DNA of 64,000 bases from Snodgrassella alvi (GCF_002777855.1 NZ_MEIK01000034.1:62001-126000); one strand, 5' to 3'. Positions 1-9,483 are shown, numbered from the stretch's first letter. Program-made: numbers and translations. The notes: generated by a model not told the origin, from the letters alone.

Positions 1-1
1 T

Positions 2-340
2 GGCACTCTCGGGAGGCTGTTGTTTGGCAGCAATGAAGTCGGTAAACAAGTACAGGTGCTGTCTGGTGGTGAAAAAGGCCGCATGCTGTATGGTAAGCTG
101 ATTTTACAAGAACCAAATGTGCTGGTTATGGATGAACCGACCAACCATATGGATATGGAAAGCATCGAAGCGCTAAATATGGCACTGGAAAAATTTCCAG
201 GTACATTGGTGTTTGTATCCCATGATCGTCAGTTTGTTTCCAGTCTTGCAACGCAGATTATTGAGCTAGATGGTGAAGGTGGCTTTGAATATTATCTGGG
301 TGATTATGAAGGTTATCTGGCCAAGAAAGGTCTGGTTTGA
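2..340 (+). CDS. ybiT: ABC-F family ATPase, C-terminal part (YbiT-like)
   Basis: This is the last 112 residues of a protein cut by the left window edge; the reading frame is open from base 2. The fragment carries the second nucleotide-binding domain of an ABC-F protein: the ABC signature LSGGEKGR, the Walker B run [12 protein letters not shown] and the switch histidine in [13 protein letters not shown] proteins are soluble tandem ATPases that act at the ribosome, not in transport. The ending ([10 protein letters not shown]) and the preceding LFGSNEVGK segment resemble YbiT. The family is certain. The YbiT assignment is from recall and rests on one third of the protein. A strong terminator follows directly. 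Confidence 0.85.
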   Translation, partial: GTLGRLLFGSNEVGKQVQVLSGGEKGRMLYGKLILQEPNVLVMDEPTNHMDMESIEALNMALEKFPGTLVFVSHDRQFVSSLATQIIELDGEGGFEYYLGDYEGYLAKKGLV

Positions 341-350
341 TTTATATTGA

Positions 351-377
351 CTGCCTGTTTACACAGGCAGTTTTTTT
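351..377 (+). terminator. Rho-independent terminator after the ABC-F gene
   Basis: A perfect 8-bp stem CTGCCTGT/ACAGGCAG with a four-base loop is followed by seven T. It begins ten bases after the ABC-F stop codon. Confidence 0.9.
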
Positions 378-389
378 ATATGGGAGATA

Positions 390-938
390 ATGATGAGTAC
401 AAGCAAAAATTCTGCGGTAAAACTGGTTGATTGTAATGAGCAGGTGCACGCAGAAGCCATTTTGGCACTTTTTAATCATACGATTGCTTCTTCTACGGCT
501 CTATATGATTATGAACCGCGTACACTGGCATTTATGCATGGCTGGTTTGCCGCCAAACGTGCGTGTAACTGTCCTGTAATCGGTGCAGTGAACGAGCAAG
601 GTGATCTGCTGGCTTTTGCTTCATGGGGTGCATTCAGAGATTATCCAGCAAATAAATATACCGTAGAACACAGTGTTTATGTGCGTGATGACTGCCGTCG
701 ACAGGGACTGGCGCGCATGCTGATGCAGGAACTGATTGAACGTGCACGCAAGGCTGATATGCATATTCTTATGGGGGTGATTGATGCGGCTAATAGTGGC
801 AGCATCGCCCTGCATGAACAGCTGGGTTTCACTCATGTAGGCACGCTACCACAGATAGGATTTAAATTTGGCCACTGGCTGGATGCGGCTTTGTATCAGC
901 TGATTTTGGACACCCCTCTCAGACCGATAGACGGTTGA
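390..938 (+). CDS. GNAT-family N-acetyltransferase
   Basis: The 182-residue protein has the GNAT acetyl-CoA fold, with the pyrophosphate-binding segment VRDDCRRQGLARMLM at about residues 98-112 (pattern Q/RxxGxA/G). It is followed by NSGSIALHEQLGFTHVG, typical of the phosphinothricin/methionine-sulfone acetyltransferase (Pat/YncA) subgroup. Such enzymes acetylate amino groups of small molecules; the substrate here cannot be read from sequence. ATG codons lie at 390 and 393 behind a GGGAGA ribosome-binding site. It stands alone between two terminators, so it is probably monocistronic. Confidence 0.85.
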   Translation: MMSTSKNSAVKLVDCNEQVHAEAILALFNHTIASSTALYDYEPRTLAFMHGWFAAKRACNCPVIGAVNEQGDLLAFASWGAFRDYPANKYTVEHSVYVRDDCRRQGLARMLMQELIERARKADMHILMGVIDAANSGSIALHEQLGFTHVGTLPQIGFKFGHWLDAALYQLILDTPLRPIDG

Positions 939-958
939 GAAGAAGCAAGAAGAGAATC

Positions 959-983
959 AACAGCATATCAATGCTGTTTTTTT
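959..983 (+). terminator. Terminator after the GNAT gene
   Basis: The inverted repeat AACAGCAT/ATGCTGTT with a four-base loop is followed by a run of T. It sits in the convergent gap between the GNAT gene and crcB and may serve both strands. Confidence 0.8.
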
Positions 984-1021
984 ATTGGCAGTACTTTGAT
1001 ATGACTTATTTATAGTATTTT

Positions 1022-1408
1022 TCAGACGAATTTTAGCCACCACTGTATGCAAAACAAGCCGAATATGGTGAGCAGCAGAGAACCGCCTGTATGTAAAAGC
1101 ATATGGGTGAGCGCAAGTACATAGCGGTGGGACTGAAGTAATTGTACTGATTCCATGGAAAAGGTTGAAAACGTGGTTAATCCGCCCAGAAATCCTGTAA
1201 TAACGAACAAGCGCCATTCAGGGGCTATATTAACGAAATGTAGAAACAGACCACTTGACAACCCGATCAAATAAGCGCCAATCCAGTTTGCAGCTAAGGT
1301 GCCATAGGGTAGAGTGGAATGAATGGTGTTTAGACTGATACTTAATAACCAACGTACAACAGCACCCAGTGCTGCACCACCAGCAATCGCAAATATAGAC
1401 CGATACAT
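1022..1408 (-). CDS. crcB: Fluoride exporter CrcB/Fluc
   Basis: This small membrane protein (128 residues from the ATG at 1408) has about four hydrophobic segments, the usual size of a Fluc subunit. The family motif GFLGGLTTFSTFS is present, together with GAVVRWLL near the N terminus and the conserved Asn in LAANWIGAYLIG. Fluc channels work as antiparallel dimers in the inner membrane and let fluoride out of the cell. A TTG codon at 1414 would add two residues; ATG is preferred. I looked at the 5' region for a fluoride riboswitch and saw none. Confidence 0.95.
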   Translation of the reverse strand: MYRSIFAIAGGAALGAVVRWLLSISLNTIHSTLPYGTLAANWIGAYLIGLSSGLFLHFVNIAPEWRLFVITGFLGGLTTFSTFSMESVQLLQSHRYVLALTHMLLHTGGSLLLTIFGLFCIQWWLKFV

Positions 1409-1532
1409 AAACAAACTACCGAAACAGGATACAGATTCAATTATTTTACGCTAAAGCAGCGCCACTAATATTGTCAACTACAGTTGAAATGGCTACGCTA
1501 AGGTTCTCAACTACACTAAAAAATTTATTTTT

Positions 1533-2069
1533 ATGAATCTAACCGAAACTAAAATCAGCAGTGAAGAAGTTTATCATGGTACCTTTATCAATGTATTTGA
1601 AGATACTGTTTGTCTGCCCAATGGTAATCAGGCGCAACGGATAGTGGTGCAGCATCCAGGTGCAGCTGCAGTGTTGGCGGTAACATCAGAACAAAAAGTA
1701 GTATTGGTGCGTCAATGGCGTTATCCGGTAGGGGAAGCCTTACTTGAAATTCCCGCTGGTAAGCTGGATGGAAAAAATGAAGATCCGGCTCACGCTGCTG
1801 TGCGTGAATTGGCTGAAGAAACCCCTTATACAGCCACAGAAGTTAAACTCATTCACACTTTTTACACCGTTCCAGGCTTTGGTGATGAAAAAATGTATCT
1901 TTATCTTGCTGAAAATGTGCAAGCTGATAGTAAGCTGAGTGCAGACGAAGATGAGATAATCGAGCCTGTTTTACTCAGTAGGGAAGAGGTGCGTAAAGCG
2001 TTGGCCAGTAATCAGATTCATGATGGTAAAACATTGATTGCGTTGCAATATTGGTTATTGTATTGCTAA
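1533..2069 (+). CDS. Nudix hydrolase, ADP-ribose pyrophosphatase type
   Basis: A 178-residue Nudix-fold protein of the ADP-ribose pyrophosphatase (NudF-like) group. It has VVLVRQWRYPVGEALLEIPAG followed by the Nudix helix (residues 76-99), with the catalytic run RELAEE at 91-96. Two deviations are visible: the glycine expected two positions after REx2EE is Pro98, and one extra residue separates Gly76 from Glu83. The metal-binding glutamates are kept, so activity is likely. Expected reaction: ADP-ribose to AMP and ribose-5-phosphate. No clear Shine-Dalgarno precedes the ATG. gloB follows after 17 bases, so the two are probably co-transcribed. Confidence 0.85.
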   Translation: MNLTETKISSEEVYHGTFINVFEDTVCLPNGNQAQRIVVQHPGAAAVLAVTSEQKVVLVRQWRYPVGEALLEIPAGKLDGKNEDPAHAAVRELAEETPYTATEVKLIHTFYTVPGFGDEKMYLYLAENVQADSKLSADEDEIIEPVLLSREEVRKALASNQIHDGKTLIALQYWLLYC

Positions 2070-2086
2070 AGTTGGAGTGGGCTGTG

Positions 2087-2845
2087 ATGCAGATTCTTCC
2101 GATATCCGTTTTAACTGATAATTATATCTGGCTGTTACATCAGGAAAAGCAGGCTGTTGTGGTCGACCCTGGAGAAGCGCAAGGTGTTATTGATTATCTG
2201 GTTGAGCATGAGATAACTCTAAATACCATCTGGCTGACCCATACACATTATGACCATGTCGACGGGGTTTCTGCTTTGTTACAGCAGTTTCCACAGTGTG
2301 TGGTTACTGGGTCGGGTAGATGGGGGGCGGTAAACTGGCCAGTTACAGAAGGGAGCCGGTTTGCAGCTTTCGGACAACAGGTATCCGTATGGCACATACC
2401 TGGGCACACAGAAGATCATCTGGCTTATATACTCACCGATGACGAGAGCCGGCAACATGTGTTTTGTGGTGATACACTCTTCAGTGCAGGTTGCGGGCGG
2501 GTGCTTCCCGGAGCCATGGCCAAAATGTTTGCCAGTTTGCAACGTCTAAACAGTCTTTCACCTGATACATTGTTATATCCAGCACATGAATATACTGCGG
2601 CCAATCTAAGATTTGCACATGCAGTTGAGCCGGATAATGTGGCAATCCAGAAAGCCTCAATACAAGCTGAAACGCTGCCAACTCTGCCGGTTACATTAGC
2701 TCATGAACGCGCTATCAATCCTTTTTTACGTATCAGCCAGCCACAGGTAATCGCCGCTGCAATACAACATGGTTTGCCGCGACAAAATGCTAATCAGCCG
2801 CTGGCTGTTTTTACCTGCTTACGCGAATGGAAAAATCAATTCTGA
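2087..2845 (+). CDS. gloB: Hydroxyacylglutathione hydrolase (glyoxalase II)
   Basis: A 252-residue metallo-beta-lactamase-fold enzyme that hydrolyses S-lactoylglutathione to lactate and glutathione, the second step of methylglyoxal detoxification. The binuclear metal site is visible as THTHYDH (His52, His54, Asp56, His57), His107 in IPGHTEDH, Asp129 in FCGDTLF and the His of YPAHEYT. The N terminus (QILPISVLTDNYIW) and the length match the family. The frame opens further upstream, but ATG 2087 has a GGAG ribosome-binding site about ten bases before it and restores the usual N terminus. Confidence 0.95.
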   Translation: MQILPISVLTDNYIWLLHQEKQAVVVDPGEAQGVIDYLVEHEITLNTIWLTHTHYDHVDGVSALLQQFPQCVVTGSGRWGAVNWPVTEGSRFAAFGQQVSVWHIPGHTEDHLAYILTDDESRQHVFCGDTLFSAGCGRVLPGAMAKMFASLQRLNSLSPDTLLYPAHEYTAANLRFAHAVEPDNVAIQKASIQAETLPTLPVTLAHERAINPFLRISQPQVIAAAIQHGLPRQNANQPLAVFTCLREWKNQF

Positions 2846-2921
2846 TTCCGATGCCGATTGCAGCATGTTATCATTGAGGCAGCATAATAACGAAGGAATA
2901 AAAGAGTTGAAACAAGGTTGA

Positions 2922-4352
2922 ATGCCTGAGAAAGATGATATTAGACTGAAAAAATCAGGGTGCATTCAGCTTATCAACTGCCAAAATATGAATACAACAT
3001 CTCGATACAGGATGAACTGGAAACAACTGTTAAGTACCCAGCGTTTTAAACCGAACAATGGCAGTATCGTCCCTACCGTAACCGCGTCCAGTGAAGAAGG
3101 TGCAGAAGCTCTACGTACAGATTTTCATATAGACTATGACCGTGTGGTGTTTTCCAGTGGTTTTCGCCGGCTAGCACGTAAAACACAGGTGCATCCATTT
3201 GCTTTACATGACCACACACACAATCGCCTGACTCATAGTGTAGAAGTGGCTAGTGTGGGACGTAGTCTGGGGAATCGAGTCGGCGTAATGCTTGCAAAAG
3301 GTGATTTTTTACCACCAGACAGTCACCCAGCTGATATCGGAGCCATTGTACAGGTGGCTTGTTTAGCACATGATTTTGGCAATCCGCCATTTGGCCATAC
3401 TGGTGAAGAGGCTTTGCGTGAATGGTTCCGTGATCCGCAACATGCCCATTATTTACATAAACTCAGTGCCGTTGAACGCAATGATATTGAAACTTACGAA
3501 GGTAATGCACATAGCCTGCGTCTGGTAGCTAGTCTGGAAATGTATCAGAATGATGGCGGAATGAGGCTCACAGCGTCGGTTATCGGCGCTTTAATGAAAT
3601 ATCCATGGACAAGTTCAGCACAAAAAGGGCGAAATAAATTCAATATTTATCAGACTGAACTGCCTTTTATTCGCTGCGTAGCAAAACAGCTAGGCTTGCT
3701 TACTGCGGGTGAGAATCAATGGGTACGGCATCCTTTATCCTATCTGATGGAAGCGGCTGATGATATTTGCTATGCATTACTCGATTTAGAAGATGCAGTC
3801 GAACTGGAACTATTGCAGGTTAAAGAAGTTGAGCAAATTTTATCTAGACTGATCAATCAGGAATATAACTTGCATTCAGACACTAGTCAGGCACACTGTG
3901 CACGATTGCGTGGTATCGCCATTGGCCGTGCTGTAGATGATATCGCGCATACCTTTATCAAGTATCATGGAGATTTATTAAACGGCGAATTTCGCGGTAA
4001 AGATCTTATTGAATTGGCAAGTCCTGATGTTAGTGATGCGCTTAATGCTGCTAAGGATTTGGCATGTAAACGCATATTTCGTCATCAGAGCAAATTAATT
4101 ACCGAAATCGCTACTTTTCCCTGTCTTGGTTCGATATTGGGTCTGCTGGTACCAGCAGTACATGACTTTATTAAAACCGACAAAATGAGCAAGCGGCAGG
4201 AGCTGGCTTTGTCATTATTGAAAGAGCAGAAACTAACTCGTGACGATAATTTGTATCAGGCTTATATGAAAGTGCTGGATTTTGTTGGCGGGATGACGGA
4301 TAACACAGCAGCGAAGCTGGCACGCGAAGTGTCGGGTATTGGCATGTTGTAA
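2922..4352 (+). CDS. dgt: dGTP triphosphohydrolase-like HD-domain protein
   Basis: A 476-residue HD-superfamily phosphohydrolase that splits dGTP or other dNTPs into deoxynucleoside and triphosphate. Metal ligands are visible as His105 (NRLTHSVEV), His150-Asp151 (CLAHDFGNPPFGHTG) and the late Asp in YLMEAADDICYALLDLEDA. Length and motifs fit the dGTPase/deoxyguanosinetriphosphate triphosphohydrolase-like family. The start is uncertain. ATG 2922 has an AAGG ribosome-binding site, but the first 30 residues look unlike a dGTPase N terminus. ATG 3012 (MNWKQLLST) gives the more typical protein but a poorly spaced ribosome-binding site. It follows gloB by 76 bases. Confidence 0.9.
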   Translation: MPEKDDIRLKKSGCIQLINCQNMNTTSRYRMNWKQLLSTQRFKPNNGSIVPTVTASSEEGAEALRTDFHIDYDRVVFSSGFRRLARKTQVHPFALHDHTHNRLTHSVEVASVGRSLGNRVGVMLAKGDFLPPDSHPADIGAIVQVACLAHDFGNPPFGHTGEEALREWFRDPQHAHYLHKLSAVERNDIETYEGNAHSLRLVASLEMYQNDGGMRLTASVIGALMKYPWTSSAQKGRNKFNIYQTELPFIRCVAKQLGLLTAGENQWVRHPLSYLMEAADDICYALLDLEDAVELELLQVKEVEQILSRLINQEYNLHSDTSQAHCARLRGIAIGRAVDDIAHTFIKYHGDLLNGEFRGKDLIELASPDVSDALNAAKDLACKRIFRHQSKLITEIATFPCLGSILGLLVPAVHDFIKTDKMSKRQELALSLLKEQKLTRDDNLYQAYMKVLDFVGGMTDNTAAKLAREVSGIGML

Positions 4353-4433
4353 TTATTAGCACTGATTAAATGGATAAATAATTATTTAAATCATGTGTAT
4401 AAATATTATTTTTAATTTTGTGCGGTTTTTTTC

Positions 4434-4462
4434 TTGCCAAGAAGCAAATTATTGCGTATTAT
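4434..4462 (+). promoter_or_regulatory. Promoter of the tRNA-Arg/tRNA-Glu unit
   Basis: TTGCCA (-35) and TATTAT (-10) are separated by exactly 17 bases. They are followed by the GC-rich CGCGC discriminator typical of stable-RNA promoters, about 45 bases upstream of tRNA-Arg. Confidence 0.7.
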
Positions 4463-4508
4463 CGCGCTTCTTGATTTTCGGTGACTCGTAAACGAGTTCG
4501 AAAGCAGT

Positions 4509-4585
4509 GCACCCGTAGCTCAGTTGGATAGAGTATCTGGCTACGAACCAGAGGGTCGGGCGTTCGAATCGCTCCGGGTGCACCA
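4509..4585 (+). tRNA. tRNA-Arg (anticodon ACG)
   Basis: The cloverleaf can be drawn by eye: acceptor GCACCCG/CGGGTGC, D arm with GCTCAG, anticodon stem TCTGG/CCAGA around loop CTACGAA (anticodon ACG, reading CGN Arg codons), T loop TTCGAAT, discriminator A and an encoded CCA. The D stem has a G-U pair at 10-25 and the T stem one G-U pair. It is transcribed with tRNA-Glu ten bases downstream. Confidence 0.95.
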
Positions 4586-4595
4586 TTAAGCTAAC

Positions 4596-4670
4596 GCGCC
4601 CATCGTCTAGCGGTTAGGACATCGCCCTTTCACGGCGGTAACCGGGGTTCGATTCCCCGTGGGCGTGCCA
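4596..4670 (+). tRNA. tRNA-Glu (anticodon TTC)
   Basis: The acceptor stem GCGCCCA/TGGGCGT (one G-U pair), anticodon stem CGCCC/GGCG around TTC, T loop TTCGATT and encoded CCA give a standard tRNA-Glu. The CGTCTAGCGGTTAGGACA D-arm region is characteristic of this tRNA. A terminator follows within ten bases. Confidence 0.96.
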
Positions 4671-4676
4671 GATTTT

Positions 4677-4712
4677 AAAAACCTGTTTGATTGTTCAAAC
4701 AGGTTTTTTTAT
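4677..4712 (+). terminator. Terminator of the tRNA unit
   Basis: An 11-bp stem (AACCTGTTTGA / TCAAACAGGTT) with loop TTGT and a following run of seven T ends the two-tRNA transcript. Confidence 0.9.
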
Positions 4713-5283
4713 TTTTCTGAATTAGAAAAAAGAATAATTTGACTATTCGTAGGTACTAAAATACAGAAACAATGACGCATTTGAGATAAATACTTGAAAT
4801 ATTGAATAATTCATGATTGTCATAGAGTCAGGCTGAAATCATAACTGCATATTATAAGTAAGTTATACATCTGCTAAGTTGAAATATATGTTTATCAGCA
4901 ATACTTGTGAGGCAATTACTTTTGAATAACGGCCACTTGAAATCAGTTTCGGATTTTGTCTTAGCCGATGATAGTTGCTGGTTTGCGCTCCCAAATATCA
5001 TTCAAGTATAAGATGGCATAAAAAAAGAAATAATTTTAAAAAATATATAAATACAAATGATATTAATATATTGATAAATAATGAAATCATTATAATTATA
5101 TTCAATAATCCTAAACAATTTATTCAGACATCGTTAGATAAAATAAGCTAGAGAATGCACAGATAAATCTTGAGCGTGATTTTGAACTTATAAATGAAGA
5201 AAAACTTAAAAAGGGATCGATTTTTCTAAAAATTGTGTGCAAGTAAAGTGTAAGTAAATTTTGAATCCGGTAACCATCATCCT
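4713..5283. other. Gene-poor AT-rich spacer with coding-like fragments
   Basis: There is no complete gene here. Two stretches on the plus strand read like protein ends without a start codon: frame 4883-5011 (ending with SDFVLADDSCWFALPN and a few more residues) and frame 5142-5246 (LERDFELINEEKLKKG near its end). They may be relics of a decayed gene or chance open frames. The rest is A+T-rich with no hairpin or repeat I could support. Confidence 0.3.
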
Positions 5284-7320
5284 TTATACGCCAAGATAAG
5301 CAGCTCGTTGCGCCAGCCAGCGCTGTAAATGCTTTCTGACCACTTGTGGTTGCTGATTAATCAGCAGTGGTGTCAAATTGCGGGCTTTTTCTAGTAAGGG
5401 CAAGTCCTCTTCCAAGTTTGCAAAACGCAGCATTGGTACACCGCTTTGACGCGCGCCAAGAAACTCTCCCGGTCCACGGATATTCAAATCCTGCCGAGCA
5501 ATCTCAAATCCATCGGTATTTTCATAAATCACTTTCAAACGGGCTTTTGCCAAATCGCTCAACGGTTCACTAAACAATAAAACACAGCGACTGGCCGCAG
5601 AACCACGACCCACACGACCACGTAGCTGATGCAGCTGCGCTAGCCCCATCCGTTCTGCATGTTCAATGACCATCAAGCTGGCATTTGGGACATCTACACC
5701 CACTTCAATGACAGTTGTAGCCACCAGCACCTGTATCGTGCCAGCCGCAAATGCGGCCATCACTTCTGCTTTTTCCATCGATTTCATGCGCCCATGTATC
5801 AGGCCAATGTTTAGCTGGGGTAGTGCCAATTGTAACTGGGCAACGGTATCAACTGCCGTCTGTAACTGTAATGTTTCAGACTCTTCAATTAACGGGCACA
5901 CCCAGTACACTTGCCGACCCTGAATGCAGGTATGTTGTACCAGTTTTTCAACTTCTTGCCGACGCGTACTATTGACCAGTCGGGTCACTATAGGGGTGCG
6001 TCCCGGTGGTAATTCATCAATAACTGAGACGTCTAGATCAGCAAAGAAGCTCATGGCTAATGTGCGTGGTATCGGTGTAGCAGACATCATCAACTGATGT
6101 ACATCACTGCCCTTATTTTTCAGTGCTAAACGTTGAGCTACGCCAAAGCGGTGCTGTTCATCAACAATGACTAAACCCAAATTATGAAACGAAATATCTT
6201 CCTGAAACAAGGCATGTGTACCTACAGCGAGTTGCATTGTTCCATTTGCCAGCTCTGTTTTGATTTTTTCTCTAGCTTTTTTGCGCACACTGCCCGAGAG
6301 CCAGCCCACTGTTATGCCTTGAGAGGCAAACCATTGTTGAAATTTCAGATAATGTTGTTCTGCCAAAATTTCCGTGGGCGCCATTATTGCAACCTGAAAA
6401 CCTGCTTCCACCGCAATAGCAGCGGCCAGTGCACATACAATGGTTTTACCACTGCCTACATCTCCCTGTAATAGACGATGCATTGGATGTGTTTGTGCCA
6501 GATCGGTTTTGATTTCATTAATAGCACGTTGCTGGGCACTGGTTAAAGCAAAACCTAAATTTGTCTGTAGAAGCTTGCTGATGTGTCCATTACCAGATAA
6601 AGCTGCAGCATGTCCTTTTAATCGTTGCTGGCGTGCCAGCCGCATCGATAGTTGCTGTGCCAGTAACTCATCAAATTTCAATCGTTGCCAGGCAGGTAAG
6701 GTGCCTTGATGTAAATCCTGTATTGAGTATTCTGGTGGAGGAGAGTGCAGAAATTTCAAACTCTGTAATAATGGTGGTAAGTGCAATTGCTGCAATAATT
6801 CATCAGGTAATGTATCGTCGTCAGGCAGATGTTTCAGTGCGGCCTGAATCAGCCGCCGCAATGCAGGTTGATTCAGGCCATTAACCGTGGGATAAACAGG
6901 AGTTAGACTTTCTGATAGTCCTTGCTCAATATCAGTGCGGATTTTTGGATGCACCATTTCATCACCAAAAAAACCGTGTCTGATTTCTCCTAACGCCCGA
7001 ATCACTTTACCTTCTGCTAGTTGCTTTTGCTGACTGGGGTAAAAGTGAATAAATCGCAGATACAGAACATGTCCGGATAAATCTTGTACTTGTACGATTA
7101 ACTGTTTACGGGGACGAAACTGGATTTGTTGATGAATGACCGTGGCTTCAATCTGTACAGGAATACCGGCACGAGCATCGGCAATTGGGGTAATATGAGT
7201 TTCATCCTCATAGCGTAAAGGCAGATGCAGAGCCAGATCCCAGATATTATTGATATTGAGCTTGGCCAGTTTAGCCTGTGTGGCGGTACTGACGGGGAAA
7301 GGAAAATCTGCTGTAGACAT
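5284..7320 (-). CDS. recG: ATP-dependent DNA helicase RecG
   Basis: A 678-residue superfamily-2 helicase that remodels stalled replication forks and branch-migrates Holliday junctions. An N-terminal wedge/OB domain precedes the helicase core: Walker A GDVGSGKT at 286-293, the DEQH box in IVDEQHRFG, motif III SATPIPRT, motif IV/V segments VATTVIEVGVDVPNA, and the arginine-finger region QLRGRVGRG. Length agrees with RecG. ATG 7320 (MSTADFPF) is preferred over an upstream codon at 7341 because it gives the usual N terminus. It reads alone on the minus strand after a 200-base spacer. Confidence 0.97.
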   Translation of the reverse strand: MSTADFPFPVSTATQAKLAKLNINNIWDLALHLPLRYEDETHITPIADARAGIPVQIEATVIHQQIQFRPRKQLIVQVQDLSGHVLYLRFIHFYPSQQKQLAEGKVIRALGEIRHGFFGDEMVHPKIRTDIEQGLSESLTPVYPTVNGLNQPALRRLIQAALKHLPDDDTLPDELLQQLHLPPLLQSLKFLHSPPPEYSIQDLHQGTLPAWQRLKFDELLAQQLSMRLARQQRLKGHAAALSGNGHISKLLQTNLGFALTSAQQRAINEIKTDLAQTHPMHRLLQGDVGSGKTIVCALAAAIAVEAGFQVAIMAPTEILAEQHYLKFQQWFASQGITVGWLSGSVRKKAREKIKTELANGTMQLAVGTHALFQEDISFHNLGLVIVDEQHRFGVAQRLALKNKGSDVHQLMMSATPIPRTLAMSFFADLDVSVIDELPPGRTPIVTRLVNSTRRQEVEKLVQHTCIQGRQVYWVCPLIEESETLQLQTAVDTVAQLQLALPQLNIGLIHGRMKSMEKAEVMAAFAAGTIQVLVATTVIEVGVDVPNASLMVIEHAERMGLAQLHQLRGRVGRGSAASRCVLLFSEPLSDLAKARLKVIYENTDGFEIARQDLNIRGPGEFLGARQSGVPMLRFANLEEDLPLLEKARNLTPLLINQQPQVVRKHLQRWLAQRAAYLGV

Positions 7321-7480
7321 GGTCAGACAGTTAAGAAACAAGAAATATCCTTGTTAACATAACACGATTACACGCATCATGCTATTCCTGCTGATACCAT
7401 GTAGATGTAATAATTAAGAAACTTTGGCTGCCAAATAATTTTTTATGAGCAAAACCAGAAATAGAGTTATATTAAGTATA

Positions 7481-7529
7481 AAAAATACCCGTTTTACAGA
7501 TCGAGTTTCAATTTCGCTGCAAAACGGGT
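7481..7529 (-). terminator. Terminator of ilvD
   Basis: ACCCGTTTT and AAAACGGGT (7487-7495 and 7521-7529) form a 9-bp stem. On the minus strand it is followed by ATTTTT, directly after the ilvD stop codon. Confidence 0.8.
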
Positions 7530-7543
7530 AATGTTTAGACTAA

Positions 7544-9412
7544 TTAATCTTGTCTTTCTACTTGAGATACATCACGTACAGCACCAGTATCGGCACTTGT
7601 AGTCATGGCGGCATAAGCGCGCAATGCAACGGAAACATGGCGTTGACGGTTTACCGGTTTCCATGCACGAGCACCACGGCTTTCCATTTCTGCTCGACGC
7701 TGCGCTAATTCTGCATCGGTGACTGCCAAATGTATGCGTCGCTGCGGAATGTCAATTTCAATGATATCGCCCTCATGCACCAGCCCAATATTGCCACCTT
7801 CGGCTGCTTCAGGAGAAGCATGTCCGATAGACAAACCGGATGTACCACCGGAAAAACGGCCGTCGGTGAGTAGAGCACAGGCTTTGCCCAGACCTTTGGA
7901 TTTCAGGTAACTGGTCGGGTAGAGCATTTCCTGCATACCGGGCCCCCCTTTGGGACCTTCATAACGAATAACGACAACATCGCCAGCCACAATCTGATTA
8001 CCTAGGATCGCTTCAACAGCCTCATCCTGACTTTCAAATACACGGGCACGGCCAGTGAATTTCAGAATGCTATCGTCGACACCGGCGGTTTTTACTACAC
8101 AACCACGTTCAGCCAGATTACCAAACAACACCGCCAAACCGCCATCCTGAGAGTAGGCATGCTCTTTATCACGAATACAACCGTTTTTGCGATCTAAATC
8201 AAGCTCAGGCCAGATGCAGCTTTGTGAAAAAGCCTCAGTAGAGCGTACACCGCCCGGAGCCGCCTGATAACGGTGACGGGCATCAGTATTGGCTGGATTG
8301 CTGATGTCCCAATGTGCGATGGCTTCGGCCAATGTAGGCATATGTACAGTGTGTACACTGGTATCCAGCAAGCCGGCACGATTTAGCTGGGACAGAATAG
8401 CCATCACACCTCCGGCGCGATGAACATCTTCCATATGATATTTTTGTGTAGCCGGAGCCACCTTGCACAGACAGGGTACATGCCGGCTCAACTGATCAAT
8501 ATCTGCCATTTTAAAATTCACACCAGCTTCAGTCGCAGCAGCAAGTAGGTGTAATACCGTATTGGTAGAACCTCCCATGGCAATATCCAGACTCATGGCA
8601 TTATTGAACGCAGCCTTTGTTGCAATACTTCGTGGCAGCACACTGCTATCATCTTGTTCATAATAGCGTTTGGCAAGCTCAACAATTCGTCGGCCGGCCT
8701 CAAGGAACAACTCTTTGCGTAGACTATGAGTGGCCAATAGTGAGCCATTACCGGGTAAAGATAAGCCTAGTGCCTCTGTCAGGCAATTCATAGAATTAGC
8801 GGTAAACATGCCCGAACACGAACCACAGGTTGGACAGGCACTACGTTCCACTTTGGCAACGGTTTCATCGCTTATTTTGTCGTTACCGGCCTCAATCATG
8901 GCATCAATCAGATCCAGTTTGCGTGTGTGCTGCTGGCCGTCTGTAGTGGCGATAATTTTACCGGCTTCCATAGGGCCACCGGAAACAAATATAGTTGGAA
9001 TATTGAGACGCATTGACGCCATCAGCATGCCCGGGGTGATTTTGTCACAATTGGATATGCACACTAAGGCATCTGCGCAATGCGCATTAACCATATATTC
9101 AACGCTATCAGCAATCAAATCGCGTGAGGGTAGGCTGTAAAGCATACCTTCATGCCCCATGGCGATGCCATCATCTACGGCAATGGTATTAAATTCTTTA
9201 GCGATCCCGCCGGAACGCTCAATTTCACGTGCAACCAGTTGACCGATATTGTGTAGATGTACGTGGCCTGGTACAAATTGAGTAAAGGAGTTGGCAATAG
9301 CGATAATCGGTTTGCCAAAATCTTGATCGGCGACACCGGTGGCGCGCCATAGTGCACGCGCACCGGCCATATTTCGCCCGTGTGTGGATGTCTGTGAACG
9401 GTATTGTGGCAT
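7544..9412 (-). CDS. ilvD: Dihydroxy-acid dehydratase
   Basis: This 622-residue iron-sulfur dehydratase converts 2,3-dihydroxy-3-methyl acids to the 2-keto acids of valine, leucine and isoleucine. Cluster cysteines are visible in [10 protein letters not shown] (Cys122) and [10 protein letters not shown] (Cys193, 196, 199), with the Mg-binding [11 protein letters not shown] segment at 80-90. Near the C terminus, [23 protein letters not shown] is the family signature. The protein is full length and collinear with the enterobacterial enzyme. No other ilv gene is adjacent. It has its own terminator downstream and a decayed RDD gene upstream. Confidence 0.97.
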   Translation of the reverse strand: MPQYRSQTSTHGRNMAGARALWRATGVADQDFGKPIIAIANSFTQFVPGHVHLHNIGQLVAREIERSGGIAKEFNTIAVDDGIAMGHEGMLYSLPSRDLIADSVEYMVNAHCADALVCISNCDKITPGMLMASMRLNIPTIFVSGGPMEAGKIIATTDGQQHTRKLDLIDAMIEAGNDKISDETVAKVERSACPTCGSCSGMFTANSMNCLTEALGLSLPGNGSLLATHSLRKELFLEAGRRIVELAKRYYEQDDSSVLPRSIATKAAFNNAMSLDIAMGGSTNTVLHLLAAATEAGVNFKMADIDQLSRHVPCLCKVAPATQKYHMEDVHRAGGVMAILSQLNRAGLLDTSVHTVHMPTLAEAIAHWDISNPANTDARHRYQAAPGGVRSTEAFSQSCIWPELDLDRKNGCIRDKEHAYSQDGGLAVLFGNLAERGCVVKTAGVDDSILKFTGRARVFESQDEAVEAILGNQIVAGDVVVIRYEGPKGGPGMQEMLYPTSYLKSKGLGKACALLTDGRFSGGTSGLSIGHASPEAAEGGNIGLVHEGDIIEIDIPQRRIHLAVTDAELAQRRAEMESRGARAWKPVNRQRHVSVALRAYAAMTTSADTGAVRDVSQVERQD

Positions 9413-9447
9413 GATGCATTCCCTTGTATTGTTTTTTATGTGTAAAT

Positions 9448-9483
9448 GTAAAACAACTGCCAGCTATGGTACGCAGGCAGTTG
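9448..9483 (-). terminator. Terminator left behind the RDD pseudogene
   Basis: CAACTGCC (9454-9461) and GGCAGTTG (9476-9483) form a perfect 8-bp stem. On the minus strand it is followed by TTTTACATTT. It lies 18 bases past the stop codon of the decayed RDD gene and upstream of ilvD. Confidence 0.6.

Noticed and set aside
1409-1532. Possible fluoride riboswitch before crcB
   Set aside because: The region lacks the conserved GG-GATG and CTGATG elements of the fluoride riboswitch.
4509-4670. tRNA pair as an integration site with an adjacent phage or island
   Set aside because: No integrase, no repeat of the tRNA 3' end and no phage-like gene follow within the window; recG and ilvD are standard chromosomal genes.
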